Assembly (NCBI GenBank): GCA_013177805.1
Contig: JABLXU010000005.1
Coordinates: forward strand, 100,605-164,604
Reading direction: 5' to 3'
From: Candidatus Omnitrophota bacterium
GTDB lineage: Bacteria > Hinthialibacterota > Hinthialibacteria > Hinthialibacterales > Hinthialibacteraceae
DNA: 64,000 bases
This document shows, in pieces, positions 17,507 to 27,298 of the stretch. The notes below the pieces were generated by a model. It was given only the letters and a program-made list of their open reading frames with translations. It searched no databases and was not told where the DNA came from. Position 1 is the first letter of the stretch; every line of letters begins with the position of its first letter. The position numbers and the translations under genes are program-made.

Positions 17507-18562
17507 CTACTTCATCCTCCCGTTGGGTTCGAGCACAGCCTTAATCAGACGGGATTCGCACATAGCCTCGAATCCTTCCTGCCACCGCTCGATTGGCAAG
17601 CACTCGGGCGAGAGGAGAGATAGATCCAACTTGCCGGCATCGAGCAGGCGCAATACCCGCTCCCACATCTCCCAATTGTGACTGAACACTCCCTGCAGCC
17701 GCACCCCTTTGTGCACCAGGGGATCAAGCGAAAAATTGTAGGCCCCGGGTCCCCAGCCAGCCCGGATGATCTGGCCCGCCGGGCGGACAATATCGATTGC
17801 GTCTTTCAATGTCCGGTTGCGGCCCGAAACATCGATCACCACATCGATCCCGTGTCCATCGTGGATCTGGCGCACCAAGCCGAACAAATCATCGTGATCC
17901 ATGTCCACGATGTGCGTCGCTCCCATCTGTTTCCCCACTTGCAGGCGGTTTTTGTCCCGGGCCAGGCCGGTGAGAACGATCGGGCCGCCTCCCTGCATTT
18001 TGGCCATGCGTACACAGATTAAACCTACCGTCCCACAACCCAGCACGGCCACGCTCATCCCCGGCTTGATCTCTCCCGCCACCGCCGTGGCATGATACGC
18101 CACACAACTGGGTTCAGTGAGCGCGGCAAGGTGCAACGGCAGATTTTTGGGCACCCGGTGCAGACAGCGCACCGGAACCTGCACATATTGAGTGAATCCC
18201 CCATCCTGTAGTTGGCCGAATCCTTTGCGGTGTTCGCAGAAATGATAACGGCCGGTGCGGCAATAATAACAATCCCCGCAAATGACAGCCGCGGTTTCGC
18301 ACACCACACGGTCCCCTGGCGCGAAGGATCGCACTCCTTCGCCCACTTCGTGGACGATCCCGCTAAACTCGTGCCCCATTACTACCGGCAAATTAACAGG
18401 CCAGGAATGTTCGTTCAAATATTGATGCACATCCGTACCACAAATGCCCGCCGCCGCGATTTTGAGCAACACATTGCCCCGGGAGGGTTGGGGAATCGGT
18501 ATTTCCCGCAATTCCACGGAACGTTCCTTCAAGGCGTATTGCACAACGGCGGGTTGAGACAC
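17507..18562 (-). CDS. Zinc-dependent medium-chain dehydrogenase (sorbitol/threonine dehydrogenase type)
   Basis: A 351-residue NAD(P)-dependent dehydrogenase. The catalytic zinc region has CGTDVHQY and GHEFSGIVHEVG. The structural zinc site is CGDCYYCRTGRYHFC, and the Rossmann motif is VAVLGCGTVGLI. Enzymes of this type oxidise polyols, sugars or amino alcohols. The frame extends upstream to 18625, but a GTG at 18562 lies six bases after a perfect AGGAGG, so it is the start chosen. The substrate cannot be determined. No transporter or kinase partner adjoins it. Confidence 0.92.
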   Translation of the reverse strand: MSQPAVVQYALKERSVELREIPIPQPSRGNVLLKIAAAGICGTDVHQYLNEHSWPVNLPVVMGHEFSGIVHEVGEGVRSFAPGDRVVCETAAVICGDCYYCRTGRYHFCEHRKGFGQLQDGGFTQYVQVPVRCLHRVPKNLPLHLAALTEPSCVAYHATAVAGEIKPGMSVAVLGCGTVGLICVRMAKMQGGGPIVLTGLARDKNRLQVGKQMGATHIVDMDHDDLFGLVRQIHDGHGIDVVIDVSGRNRTLKDAIDIVRPAGQIIRAGWGPGAYNFSLDPLVHKGVRLQGVFSHNWEMWERVLRLLDAGKLDLSLLSPECLPIERWQEGFEAMCESRLIKAVLEPNGRMK

Positions 18563-18951
18563 AGAAAACCTCCTGACGATAAATTTATGGTCTATATGCG
18601 GATCAAGTGACAGATCTTCCGCCATATGGTGACAGCACTTCCTCCAGTTGACAATCCTTGACCATCCAGTCGTGGATCTTTCCGGGCATCCTTTTTCACG
18701 CCCTATTCCGTTCGATAATCCTTACTCAAAATCTCCCCTGGAAGCGGCGGTTTCGGGACTGACACCCAGCTTTCTTCCAGCCTTCTTTCCACGTGATCCT
18801 GCCCTTCTTGATCCATCTTTCCCGCGAGAATTACCGGAAAAACCTATACCAGTCTATTTTTCCTTAATATACTTCTTCTTCTCCAATTTTCACGATAGAA
18901 TTATACATAGGAAATTTGTAAATTATTAAATATATTATTAAAGGATCTAGA
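18563..18951. other. Divergent intergenic region, no gene
   Basis: This lies between the divergent dehydrogenase and response-regulator genes. The right part (18860-18950) is strongly AT-rich, with TATACA and TATTAAA words suggesting a promoter for the regulator, but no -35/-10 pair with normal spacing is clear. Confidence 0.45.
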
Positions 18952-19320
18952 ATGCCGGAAAAGCGGAACATTTTATTAGCGGATGATGAAGAAATGGTCA
19001 GAAGCGTGGCCAAAGCCATGTTGAACCACCTGGATTTCGACGTCATCCTCGCCACGGATGGGCAAGAAGCCCTCGATATTTTTTTATTGCGCCAGAACGA
19101 AATCTCGTTGGTCATTCTAGATATCAGCATGCCAGGACTGGATGGATTTGAATGCTTGAAGCACATCCGCCGGAATTCGGACGTACCCGCCCTGATCGCC
19201 AGCGGTTACGGCATGGCGATCAGCGAGGAGGTCATGCGCGAAACCAACGCCCAAGGGATTCTGCCCAAACCGTTCACTCTGGAAATTTTGGCTGAAACTA
19301 TCCGCAACATCCTGCCTTAA
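18952..19320 (+). CDS. Single-domain response regulator (CheY-like receiver)
   Basis: A 122-residue receiver domain with the acidic pair Asp11/Asp12 (LLADDEE), phosphoacceptor Asp57 (LDISMPG), Ser84 at the switch position and Lys106 (LPKPF). No output domain follows, so it acts by protein contact, as in chemotaxis, phosphorelays or hybrid kinase systems. AAAGGA lies before the ATG. No histidine kinase is adjacent, making it an orphan. Confidence 0.93.
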   Translation: MPEKRNILLADDEEMVRSVAKAMLNHLDFDVILATDGQEALDIFLLRQNEISLVILDISMPGLDGFECLKHIRRNSDVPALIASGYGMAISEEVMRETNAQGILPKPFTLEILAETIRNILP

Positions 19321-19622
19321 TTTGACGATCCGGAGACTGTTTTCTACTGGCCTGCAAGATCCATGCGGCGCCTGCGCTGGGCCGATCCTGGCGCAGTCCA
19401 CTCCGGCCTGGTATCACGTTTTCTCACGGCCGCCCTTCAAATCCTGGCATCGGGAAACTAAAAAAATATTGATCTGGCCTATCGGAAGAGGTCCATGTTA
19501 TTGTTTAATAATTTCCCGCTCTTCCGAGGCGCTACTGCTTTGACGCGGAACAAGCCATGATCCATGATCGGCTTGCAACCACCGGATTGTACGTGACAAT
19601 CCGTAATCCAGGAGGAACACAT
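19321..19622. other. Intergenic region, no gene seen
   Basis: About 300 bases between the receiver gene and the DUF1080 fusion. I see no hairpin terminator, promoter pair or repeat that stands out. Short frames here have no supporting features. Confidence 0.4.
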
Positions 19623-20945
19623 ATGAAATATCCATCGTTTGGTTTGGTTCTGTTGATGGCTATGGCAACCCTGGCTCTCGGCGCGGAGATTCCCCCGGCG
19701 AGCGATGGGTATTTTCATGGAGATCCGCCTTACCTGTTGGAAGAAGGGTGGAAACCCCTCCTCAATGGAAAAAATCTCAACGGCTGGCGGTTTTCCAGCG
19801 GAGCAAAAGACGACTGGCAAACGGTCCGGGGCGTTTTTTGGGGCGGACCCGACAATCCCCGGGAACTGACCGGCCGTCCCGCCCCCGGTGACCGGCTTCT
19901 GTTTATGGGTAGACCCGGGAAAACCGGATTTTCCAACTTGTTCACAAACGAGAAGTTCGGGGATCTGGAATTGTATCTGGAATTCATGATTCCCGAAAAT
20001 GCTGCCGCGGGAATATTCCTCCAGGGGTTGTATGGGATCCAAATCCGTGACAGCTACGGAGATTACGAAGCTCCCGTTTCCGAACTCAGCGGCGCCTTAA
20101 TGGAGTATGAAACCACCCGGCTGGGCGGTATCGCCCCCCGGGAGCAAGCGGAAGAACCGGCGGGGAAATGGCAATCCCTCCATATCTGGTTCCAAGCTCC
20201 CCGGTTCAACGCGCAAGGCCAAAAGACCAGCAACGCCAAGTTCGTCCGGGTGTTGTACAACGGGACCTTGATCCATGAAAACATCGAACGGGAAGGGCGG
20301 AGCGTGGGTGCGTTGGATCTTCCAGAAGCCGCGGAGAATCCCCTCCTGTTGCAAGGCGGGCAATCCCCCATCGCGTTCCGCAATATTTATGTCCGGCCGC
20401 TGAAAGAAATCCCCCTCTTCGCCAGCCAGCCCATGCCCGAGCTGAAGGTTATCCGCACGCCGGATGTCATTTTCGTGCCGACGCCTCAGGAAGTGGTCGA
20501 AAAAATGTTGGAATTAGCCCAAGTCCAAAAAGACGATGTGGTCTATGACCTGGGATGCGGCGACGGCCGGATTGTCGTCACGGCGGCCAAGAAATACGGT
20601 TGCCGGGGCTTTGGATTTGATATCGATCCCGAACGGATTATGGATTCCTTGGAAAACGTGAAAAAAAACAAGGTGGAACACCTGGTCACCATCGAACAAC
20701 AGGACATTTTCACCTTGGACCTAACCCCTGCCAGTGTCATTACTCTATACCTGTTGCCCAGTTTGAACGTGAAATTGATTCCCCAGTTGGAGAAATTAAA
20801 ACCGGGCACACGCATCGTCTCGCATGATTTCGATATGAAGGGAGTCAAACCGGATCAGGTTGTGGAAGTGGAGTTGGAAAATAACGGCGGGAGCCACACG
20901 ATCTATTTGTGGACCACACCCTTGAAAAAAGAAAAGGAAAATTAA
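19623..20945 (+). CDS. Secreted DUF1080 domain fused to SAM methyltransferase
   Basis: A 440-residue protein with a Sec signal peptide (LVLLMAMATLALGAE); AGGAGG lies upstream of the ATG. Residues about 35-260 form a DUF1080 (3-keto-disaccharide hydrolase type) jelly roll, with WKPLLNGKNLNGWRF, NAAAGIFLQGLYGIQI and FRNIYVRPL. Residues about 285-430 form a class I SAM methyltransferase: VPTPQEVVEKMLELAQ, VVYDLGCGDGRIVVTAA (motif I), GFDIDPERI and TLYLLPSLNVKLIPQLEKL. SAM is not expected outside the cytoplasm, so the pairing with a signal peptide is odd. The methyltransferase part may have lost activity, bind another ligand, or act before export. It is monocistronic with a terminator downstream. 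Confidence 0.85.
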   Translation: MKYPSFGLVLLMAMATLALGAEIPPASDGYFHGDPPYLLEEGWKPLLNGKNLNGWRFSSGAKDDWQTVRGVFWGGPDNPRELTGRPAPGDRLLFMGRPGKTGFSNLFTNEKFGDLELYLEFMIPENAAAGIFLQGLYGIQIRDSYGDYEAPVSELSGALMEYETTRLGGIAPREQAEEPAGKWQSLHIWFQAPRFNAQGQKTSNAKFVRVLYNGTLIHENIEREGRSVGALDLPEAAENPLLLQGGQSPIAFRNIYVRPLKEIPLFASQPMPELKVIRTPDVIFVPTPQEVVEKMLELAQVQKDDVVYDLGCGDGRIVVTAAKKYGCRGFGFDIDPERIMDSLENVKKNKVEHLVTIEQQDIFTLDLTPASVITLYLLPSLNVKLIPQLEKLKPGTRIVSHDFDMKGVKPDQVVEVELENNGGSHTIYLWTTPLKKEKEN

Positions 20946-20979
20946 AAACCGGACCGGAAGATTCTTAACCTGCGCTCTC

Positions 20980-21016
20980 CTCCCTCCGGCTCTGCCTGCC
21001 GGGGGGAGTTTTCTTT
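20980..21016 (+). terminator. Rho-independent terminator
   Basis: A 10-bp stem (CTCCCTCCGG with CCGGGGGGAG, one G-T pair), nine-base loop, then TTTTCTTT. It follows the DUF1080-methyltransferase gene. Confidence 0.75.
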
Positions 21017-21197
21017 ATGTCATTTTCCCAATGGCTGATTGTTTCCATGACAGTTTCCTCTTCACGATGAAAGATTGATCTTGCCTTTTTGTTTGATTTT
21101 TTTGATAATGATTCCACGAAAGGGCGTTGTCGTTGATCCTCTGATAGAGCATAAGGCTTTTCCATATCCGCCATCCGGTGATGCAGGAGAGAAAGCC

Positions 21198-22085
21198 ATG
21201 AAACCGTCCACCAGTCCGCTCGCGTTCGCCCTATTTTTAATCGTCCTTTGTCCCAGCGATGTATTGGCGCAAAAGATCGATACGGATGGAAGCCAACTCA
21301 TCGAAGCGCCGTTCACCCACGTGCCTCCTCTTATCGATGGCATTCTAAGCCCCGGGGAATGGAGCCGGTCGGAATCCAACACAGTAGACTTCATGAACCT
21401 GGGGGTTGCGGGGCCCGGGCCGGCCACAGTCGATGACACGGAGGATTTGAGCTACACCTTCTCCGTCATGTATGACGATCAATTTTTGTACATCGCCGTC
21501 TCGGTGAAGGACGATGTTTATATCAAAACCAACTATGGCCAACGCTTGCAATGGAATTGGCCGGTCACATGGGAAAACGATGCCGTGGAATATTTCTTCG
21601 ACGGTGATTTATCCCGTACCGAAACAACGTGCCGGAACGATATTGAAACCCAAACGGGCGGTCAATGGATTTTCGGCTCGGATACCGAGGATACCCCCCT
21701 GCCTTTTGTCTCTCCCGAAATATTCGGCAACTACGCGCGTCCTTATGGCACGGGAGTTAACGATGTTTGGTACGCCAAAACCGTGGCCGACGCTGTGAGC
21801 AACGATTGGAGCCAGGAAGCCCGTTTCGCGTTGAGCGTCATTGGTTCACCGTCCGCGGGCAGTGATATCGGTTTCAACATTGCGGTCGATGACATCGATT
21901 CTTACGATCCGGTCACCTTGGAACCGGATCAATATATCGACCTGCGCGAGATCCAACTCTTCTGGACGACGTATGGTTATGTCTCCGGCACCCAAACGAC
22001 CGAGAATACCCACGAAATAGAAAGCCTGTGGGGAACGCTGCGATTCTTGGAAAAAACCAGCTGGATCGACTGGGCGTTGTTCTGA
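21198..22085 (+). CDS. Secreted CBM9-like protein with DWALF tail
   Basis: A 295-residue exported protein. The ATG at 21198 follows AGGAGAG and begins a clear signal peptide (LAFALFLIVLCPSDVLAQ). The body is a family 9 carbohydrate-binding-like domain: PLIDGILSPGEWSRS, FSVMYDDQFLYIAVSVKDD and WENDAVEYFFDGD are its characteristic strands. The C-terminus is KTSWIDWALF, one of the five related tails in the window. No catalytic domain is present. Likely role: binding sugars at the cell surface. Confidence 0.84.
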   Translation: MKPSTSPLAFALFLIVLCPSDVLAQKIDTDGSQLIEAPFTHVPPLIDGILSPGEWSRSESNTVDFMNLGVAGPGPATVDDTEDLSYTFSVMYDDQFLYIAVSVKDDVYIKTNYGQRLQWNWPVTWENDAVEYFFDGDLSRTETTCRNDIETQTGGQWIFGSDTEDTPLPFVSPEIFGNYARPYGTGVNDVWYAKTVADAVSNDWSQEARFALSVIGSPSAGSDIGFNIAVDDIDSYDPVTLEPDQYIDLREIQLFWTTYGYVSGTQTTENTHEIESLWGTLRFLEKTSWIDWALF

Positions 22086-22253
22086 GGGGGTATTGCATAA
22101 TCCAGGGATTGGATGAATCCCGCGTGGCGCGGTAAGTCAGCCCGCTTCTTTCCTATCGCAAAAATAGCCGCTCATGGACTATCCTTTCATCCTCTGTCAT
22201 TTTAACCAATAAAAAGTCCAATATCGATGCGGCTCCTCCGAAAGGAAATCCTC

Positions 22254-23816
22254 ATGCTTGCGTTCCTCTCCCGCCGCCGGTTCCTGCAATCCAGCCTCGC
22301 GGCCGCTCCGTGGATTGTGCGGCCTGGAAATTCATTTCTGGAGACAGAGCAAACCGATCCGGCATCCAAATCAGCCTCATCCCCATCCTATCCCTTCGGC
22401 GAACGCCGGATCTATTACAACAATTTCGCGGAACATTTGCTCAACGCGTACAATCCCAACATGCTCTATCCCCGCCTGCGCTACCGCTGGACGGACGAGG
22501 ATTGGCGGCGCCTGATCGACATGATCGCCGGCTTCGGCTTTAACGTGTTCGAGTTCTGGCTGGTGCCGCGCTTGTTCTCGCGCGCCGGCCTCGATTCGGA
22601 TTACGGCCGCGAATTTACCCGGCAGATGAACGCCGTCATCGAACATGCCGCAACCCGCGGGGTGAAAGTCTGCCTGTTGGCCGCCCTCACCACGGTGGGC
22701 GATGACTGGAGAACCTATTGCCCCAACGTGAAGCCGGAGTGGGACGAAGTTCGTTATCTGTGGGATACCTGGACCAGGCTCCTCCCGGGGATCGGACTCG
22801 TCGACATCTTTCCCGGCGATCCGGGCGGTTGCTCGCGCAACGGTTGCACCGCCGAGACGTATATCGATAAATCCCTCGAGATCGCCGCATTGATCCAACG
22901 CAACCAGCCTCATATAGAGATTCAATTCAACACCTGGGGTCCGCCGTTTTGGGGCTGGGGGATTATCGAGGGGCCGCCGGATTGGCAAGGTGAATTTTTA
23001 CCGCAATACCAAGCGACAGGATGGAAATTCGATCCTCAACGCGCCGAACAAGCCATGCGGTATTGCCTGAAACGATTGCCGGATTTCCCCGACGGAACCT
23101 CCGTGTTCATTAACCTGGGTTTTAACGGCAACGGCAATCCGGGCGGCCAAACCGACGCGCGCGCCTGGGCCCGCGAAATCGCCCAAACGCACCGGATTCT
23201 CACCTGGGATTTCAGCCTCACCGAAGGCGAAAACGCCATCCTGCCCCATTACCGCTTCGACCGCCTGTTCCGCCGCCGCCGCGAGGAACGGGAGGCCGCC
23301 CCGTACAGCGGGGGGATTTGCTTCACCATGACCCCCTTGTTGAATCAGCTGTCGCTCTACCTGGCCGCGCGGTCGTTTCTGGATCCGGATGGAGATCCAA
23401 ACACGTATGTCCGGCAGTTCTATGAAAAACTGTTCGGCGCGCCGGGGCGGGCCGTGGCCGATTACTTGCCTCTCTTCGAAGCGGTACCCGACTGGGGCAA
23501 CGAGCAGGCCCTCCGTCTGCCCCGGCAGGAGTATCACGCGAAGATGAAGGAATTCGCCGGCCTGCTGGAAGCATTGAAAAACCAAGCGCCTGGCGATTGG
23601 GCGTTTCATCCCGATCCGGAATCCTACCGCCAGGAACTGCTCTTCTTCGCCAATTTCTTTTCCCGGCTGACTGCCCCGTCACCTGATTACGACCAACTGG
23701 CCAAGGAATATTGGAACCGCGTGTACGCGATCTATGACGACTTGCCCGAGCACGTGGATCCCCGCCCGAAACGCGCCGTGGCCAATCTGGTGCAGTATTT
23801 CAAGACGCTGGAGTAA
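22254..23816 (+). CDS. Tat-exported TIM-barrel-like glycosidase candidate
   Basis: A 520-residue protein with a twin-arginine type leader (SRRRFLQSSLAAAPWIV). AAAGGA before the ATG at 22254 favours this start. The body reads like a (beta/alpha)8 barrel acting on glycans: FNVFEFWLVPR, ATRGVKVCLLAAL, IEIQFNTWGPPFWGWG, TSVFINLGFNGNGNP and HRILTWDFSLTEGEN resemble strands of glycoside hydrolases related to GH20/GH84/GH67-type clans. Candidate acidic catalytic residues (for example in FPGDPGG and WDFSLTEGE) cannot be proved. It is convergent to the esterase gene. The family is not recognised with certainty. Confidence 0.6.
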   Translation: MLAFLSRRRFLQSSLAAAPWIVRPGNSFLETEQTDPASKSASSPSYPFGERRIYYNNFAEHLLNAYNPNMLYPRLRYRWTDEDWRRLIDMIAGFGFNVFEFWLVPRLFSRAGLDSDYGREFTRQMNAVIEHAATRGVKVCLLAALTTVGDDWRTYCPNVKPEWDEVRYLWDTWTRLLPGIGLVDIFPGDPGGCSRNGCTAETYIDKSLEIAALIQRNQPHIEIQFNTWGPPFWGWGIIEGPPDWQGEFLPQYQATGWKFDPQRAEQAMRYCLKRLPDFPDGTSVFINLGFNGNGNPGGQTDARAWAREIAQTHRILTWDFSLTEGENAILPHYRFDRLFRRRREEREAAPYSGGICFTMTPLLNQLSLYLAARSFLDPDGDPNTYVRQFYEKLFGAPGRAVADYLPLFEAVPDWGNEQALRLPRQEYHAKMKEFAGLLEALKNQAPGDWAFHPDPESYRQELLFFANFFSRLTAPSPDYDQLAKEYWNRVYAIYDDLPEHVDPRPKRAVANLVQYFKTLE

Positions 23817-23830
23817 GTATCACAGCGGAT

Positions 23831-25921
23831 TCATCCCCCGGCCGCGCCCCAGGTATCGAGGATCTTCAGTTTTTTCTGCTCCAATTCCCGGTAGCAATCC
23901 GGCAAGTCAAAAGAAGCTAAAACATTCGGCAGCAGGCACGATAAAGGCCAGTTATAGGTTTCTGTTTCGGCGATGCCGGTATACGACGTCAACGCGTTCT
24001 TCAATGTCACCTGGACCACCTGTTCCGACAACACGGCGGCCAGGGTGGCGGGAATCACGCCCCAACCCGAAGCCACCAAATGGATACCGGTATATCCGCT
24101 ATCCGCCAGCCAATCCAGCACCCGCAGGATATCGAAAGTCTTCTGGCCTACATAAGGCCGGTCCAGCATGAGTGAATGAGCCGCATAAAAATAATCGGGG
24201 CCGTAGGGATCCCAAAAATCGACACCGCACGTGTTGGGCATGGATTCACCAATCCCCCGCGGATCACAAGCGAAGCACGGAACCCCGGCTTCTTCCTGGA
24301 TCAGTTGCCGGAGCCACGTTTCCTCCCGGAGTTCAGCGTCGCTGGACAGGTGAGGCACATAAAGCAGCGCTCGGGAACCGAGACGCGGCGGCCGGGACAT
24401 CCAAGGTTCGCCGGACAAGTAATACACCACGGCCCAGATGTTCGGCTCGGTTTCCACCGCGTAGGAAAGGGTGCGTTTGTACGGATGATTCCGGTTCGGC
24501 AATGGGCGCAGAATCCGGTACTCGAGTACTCCCGTGCGATCCGGCATTTTTAAAATATCCAATAGCGCGTGCCGCAACGCGTCCCCCGTTTTTTTCTCCC
24601 GCCGCTGGGCCAAGGTCTGCGATTTCTCCCGGGTAAACGAGAAAACAGTCCTCGAAGACAAATTGGCTACCTGACCGCCGGGCGCGCACCACAGGGTCTG
24701 GTCCTCTTCGATCACCAATTCCGGTTCGGCGGCGGCCTGGGACACACGGGTCACATCATTGAACCAGCGGTACATGGCCTCGCGCAGTTCCTTCGAATAG
24801 CCATGATAATCAGGCCCGATGAACAATCCGATATTTTCTTCGGCTCCCAGCAACCCATACAACCGGCGCAGGCGGGCATGGGCCTCTTTCAAGCCGCGGA
24901 CATCGAAATAATCTTTTTCCTGTCCCAGCAAAATGACCGGTTTAGGTGCCATGGCGGCGATGAAATCGTCATGATCGAGTTCCAGCGCCAGGGCCTTCGG
25001 CGGGCATTGTTCGATATCGGCGGGCAGCTCGTTCTCCATATTGCGGCGGAACGTGATCACGAAACAACTGGGCGCGGCCATCGCCCAGCGCGGCTCCACC
25101 CCGCATAACCAGGTGGTCATCGTGCCGCCGCCGGAATTGCCGGTCACACCCACGAAGCGGGAATCCACCTCCTCGCGTGTCAATAAGTAATCCAACGCCC
25201 GGATGCCGTCCCAGGCGCGCCACGAACCAAAGAATTCCCCCACCAGGATCTGCTGATTCCCGGCGTATAAATGTTCCGGGACACCGATTCCCACGCGTGA
25301 GCCGCCCCGGCCATCTGGATACTGCAGCCGTTCGCCTTGGCCAATGGGATCAAAGATCAAAGCCACATATCCCAGGCGGGCCAATCCCTGCGCGAACGCT
25401 TGATACCCCGCGTAAGCCTTGCCATTGCTCGAATGGCCGCAAGTGCCCACAACACCGGGCGCGGGGGCCGTCCGTCCCTTGGGCAGATAGAGATTGGCGG
25501 TCACCCAAAAATTGGGACGGCTTTCGAAGATGACCTTTTCGATCGTATACACGTCGCGCTCGATCACCCCCGTGACGCGGGGATTGAGCGGCGTTTTTTC
25601 TGGGAACGGCCCAAAGCAGGCTTGAATCTTCTCACGGATGGATGCGACAAAGGCTTCCGCATCGGCCTTGGTTTGCAATCCGTATTTACGCGCGAGGGAC
25701 CGCTCTTCCACCTGCCGGACTTGTTCCGTGAAAAACTCCTGCATCATCCGGGGGAAGCGGTTCAACGGGGGCATCGCGGGCGGCCTTTCACCCGCCTCTG
25801 CCGCTTGGCCAATTTCCGGAGATAGTGAGGAGGCTGTCAGCCCTCCGAACATCCCGAGTCCCGCGATCTGGAAGATTTCCCGGCGGTTCATCAATAAATC
25901 GTGGCGTGTGGTTTCGATCAT
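23831..25921 (-). CDS. Exported alpha/beta-hydrolase, acetyl-xylan esterase-like, two halves
   Basis: A 696-residue protein with a leader MNRREIFQIAGLGMFGGLTA resembling a Tat signal. The N-terminal half is an alpha/beta hydrolase with the nucleophile elbow GVTGNSGGG (Ser), LARLGYVALIFDPIGQGER and a distal GPDYHGYS histidine, as in acetyl-xylan esterase/dienelactone hydrolase-like enzymes. The C-terminal half (about residues 470-690) is a second degenerate hydrolase-like fold (DPRGIGES, FDILRVLDWLADSGYTGIHL) with VASGWG in place of a normal elbow. AGGAG lies upstream of the ATG at 25921. It sits 69 bases downstream of a membrane acyltransferase gene, likely in one operon. Confidence 0.82.
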   Translation of the reverse strand: MIETTRHDLLMNRREIFQIAGLGMFGGLTASSLSPEIGQAAEAGERPPAMPPLNRFPRMMQEFFTEQVRQVEERSLARKYGLQTKADAEAFVASIREKIQACFGPFPEKTPLNPRVTGVIERDVYTIEKVIFESRPNFWVTANLYLPKGRTAPAPGVVGTCGHSSNGKAYAGYQAFAQGLARLGYVALIFDPIGQGERLQYPDGRGGSRVGIGVPEHLYAGNQQILVGEFFGSWRAWDGIRALDYLLTREEVDSRFVGVTGNSGGGTMTTWLCGVEPRWAMAAPSCFVITFRRNMENELPADIEQCPPKALALELDHDDFIAAMAPKPVILLGQEKDYFDVRGLKEAHARLRRLYGLLGAEENIGLFIGPDYHGYSKELREAMYRWFNDVTRVSQAAAEPELVIEEDQTLWCAPGGQVANLSSRTVFSFTREKSQTLAQRREKKTGDALRHALLDILKMPDRTGVLEYRILRPLPNRNHPYKRTLSYAVETEPNIWAVVYYLSGEPWMSRPPRLGSRALLYVPHLSSDAELREETWLRQLIQEEAGVPCFACDPRGIGESMPNTCGVDFWDPYGPDYFYAAHSLMLDRPYVGQKTFDILRVLDWLADSGYTGIHLVASGWGVIPATLAAVLSEQVVQVTLKNALTSYTGIAETETYNWPLSCLLPNVLASFDLPDCYRELEQKKLKILDTWGAAGG

Positions 25922-25990
25922 GAGTGGATTATCTCCTGGAAGAACGGGTAGGAACAATCCGCATTGAAATAATCCCATCCGTTGGCTTCT

Positions 25991-27079
25991 TCAGACCTTA
26001 AAAAATATCTTGTGTTTGTAGAAGAAATACAACACATACCATTGCGCACCCAGTACCAAAAACGCCTGCACGACATGGCCATACGCGCCCAGCGCCTCGA
26101 TCAGCGGACGGGAGAACACCAGGATGGAATTGTCGATCCAGCCCCGGAAGAGTTGAAAGATAATGTACGCGGTGATGGAATTCATCCCCACCACCACGAA
26201 GACGAAAGCCCATCTCCGGAAATTAAGAACTTCGATGATCCAGTAGAACAGGAGCAAAAACAAAATCGCCCATCCCGTCGAGTAGAGCGCGAACGAGGCG
26301 GACAGAATCCGCTTGATGATCGGGATGCGGTAACTGAGCAGCCAGCCGGCGGCGATCAGCGTCACCGCGGCAAAGGCTAAGATCCTCATGACCTCGGACG
26401 GCCGCCGGTTCTCAGCCAGCAGCCGTCCGCACATCGCCCCCGCGATGATCTGCGAGGTGGACGGAATCGCGTTCAGCGAGACCCAATATCCCGGGTTGTA
26501 TTCACCCATTAACCAGTATTCGAAATCGGAACCCATGTTCACGTTGCCCATCGCCCACGCCCCTTCCGGTCCGTTCCCCGGATACAAAATCCAGGCGGCA
26601 GTGTAACCCGCCAGGATGATCCCGGCGGTGACGCCCTGCGCCCAATAGCTCCGGTGCAGCACGAAAAAAGTCATGAGATATCCAAACGCGATTTGCGGCA
26701 AGACATTCACGAAGTTGTAGGTAGGGTGGCCGGCATGGATCGAACTGAAGATGCAGGTGATCAAAAACAAATTCACGGCGCGCCGCACGGCATGCCATAC
26801 GATCCGCCCATGCGATTCCCCCAATGACACACGCCGCGCATAAGCGAACGGCATCGCCACGCCGACCATGAACATGAACGCGGGCTGGATCAGATCCCAG
26901 TATACGCATCCGCTCCAGGGGACATGCTCGGTATGCCGCGCCAGAAAATCCAGATAGGGATGCCCGGCAAAAGCGGAAAAGCCGAATCCCACCGAAATCA
27001 GCGAAATCATGATCGCTCCGCGATACGCGTCCAGCGAAACCAGGCGTTGCGTAGCTTGAACCGGTTGGACCTCAGGCAT
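25991..27079 (-). CDS. Membrane acyltransferase, heparan-alpha-glucosaminide N-acetyltransferase-like (NagX/DUF5009)
   Basis: A 362-residue integral membrane protein with about ten hydrophobic segments. The start RLVSLDAYRGAIMISLI, then WDLIQPAFMFMVGVAMPFAY, is typical of the HGSNAT/NagX family, which moves acetyl groups across the membrane onto sugar amines. VGMNSITAYIIFQLFRGW near the C-terminus is also characteristic. The ATG at 27079 has GGGGAGG five bases upstream and is preferred over the start at 27106. The downstream esterase gene suggests paired acetylation and deacetylation of glycans. Confidence 0.87.
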   Translation of the reverse strand: MPEVQPVQATQRLVSLDAYRGAIMISLISVGFGFSAFAGHPYLDFLARHTEHVPWSGCVYWDLIQPAFMFMVGVAMPFAYARRVSLGESHGRIVWHAVRRAVNLFLITCIFSSIHAGHPTYNFVNVLPQIAFGYLMTFFVLHRSYWAQGVTAGIILAGYTAAWILYPGNGPEGAWAMGNVNMGSDFEYWLMGEYNPGYWVSLNAIPSTSQIIAGAMCGRLLAENRRPSEVMRILAFAAVTLIAAGWLLSYRIPIIKRILSASFALYSTGWAILFLLLFYWIIEVLNFRRWAFVFVVVGMNSITAYIIFQLFRGWIDNSILVFSRPLIEALGAYGHVVQAFLVLGAQWYVLYFFYKHKIFFKV

Positions 27080-27298
27080 GGCGTCCTCCCCGAGTGAATT
27101 GAACATTGTGAGTACTGAAGTTTCTTCACCCTATCACAAACAAATGTCCGCCAACAGGCAGGGCCAGGGGATTGAGGGCGGCTCTCTTCCTCTCCTCCAG
27201 AAAAGAGGCGCACCCGAGCTCTGGACCGAATTCCGCTTGCCTCCCCTCCAATCCATCAGGTACCATGCTGGATCGATCTTATCCTGGGGAGAACCATC

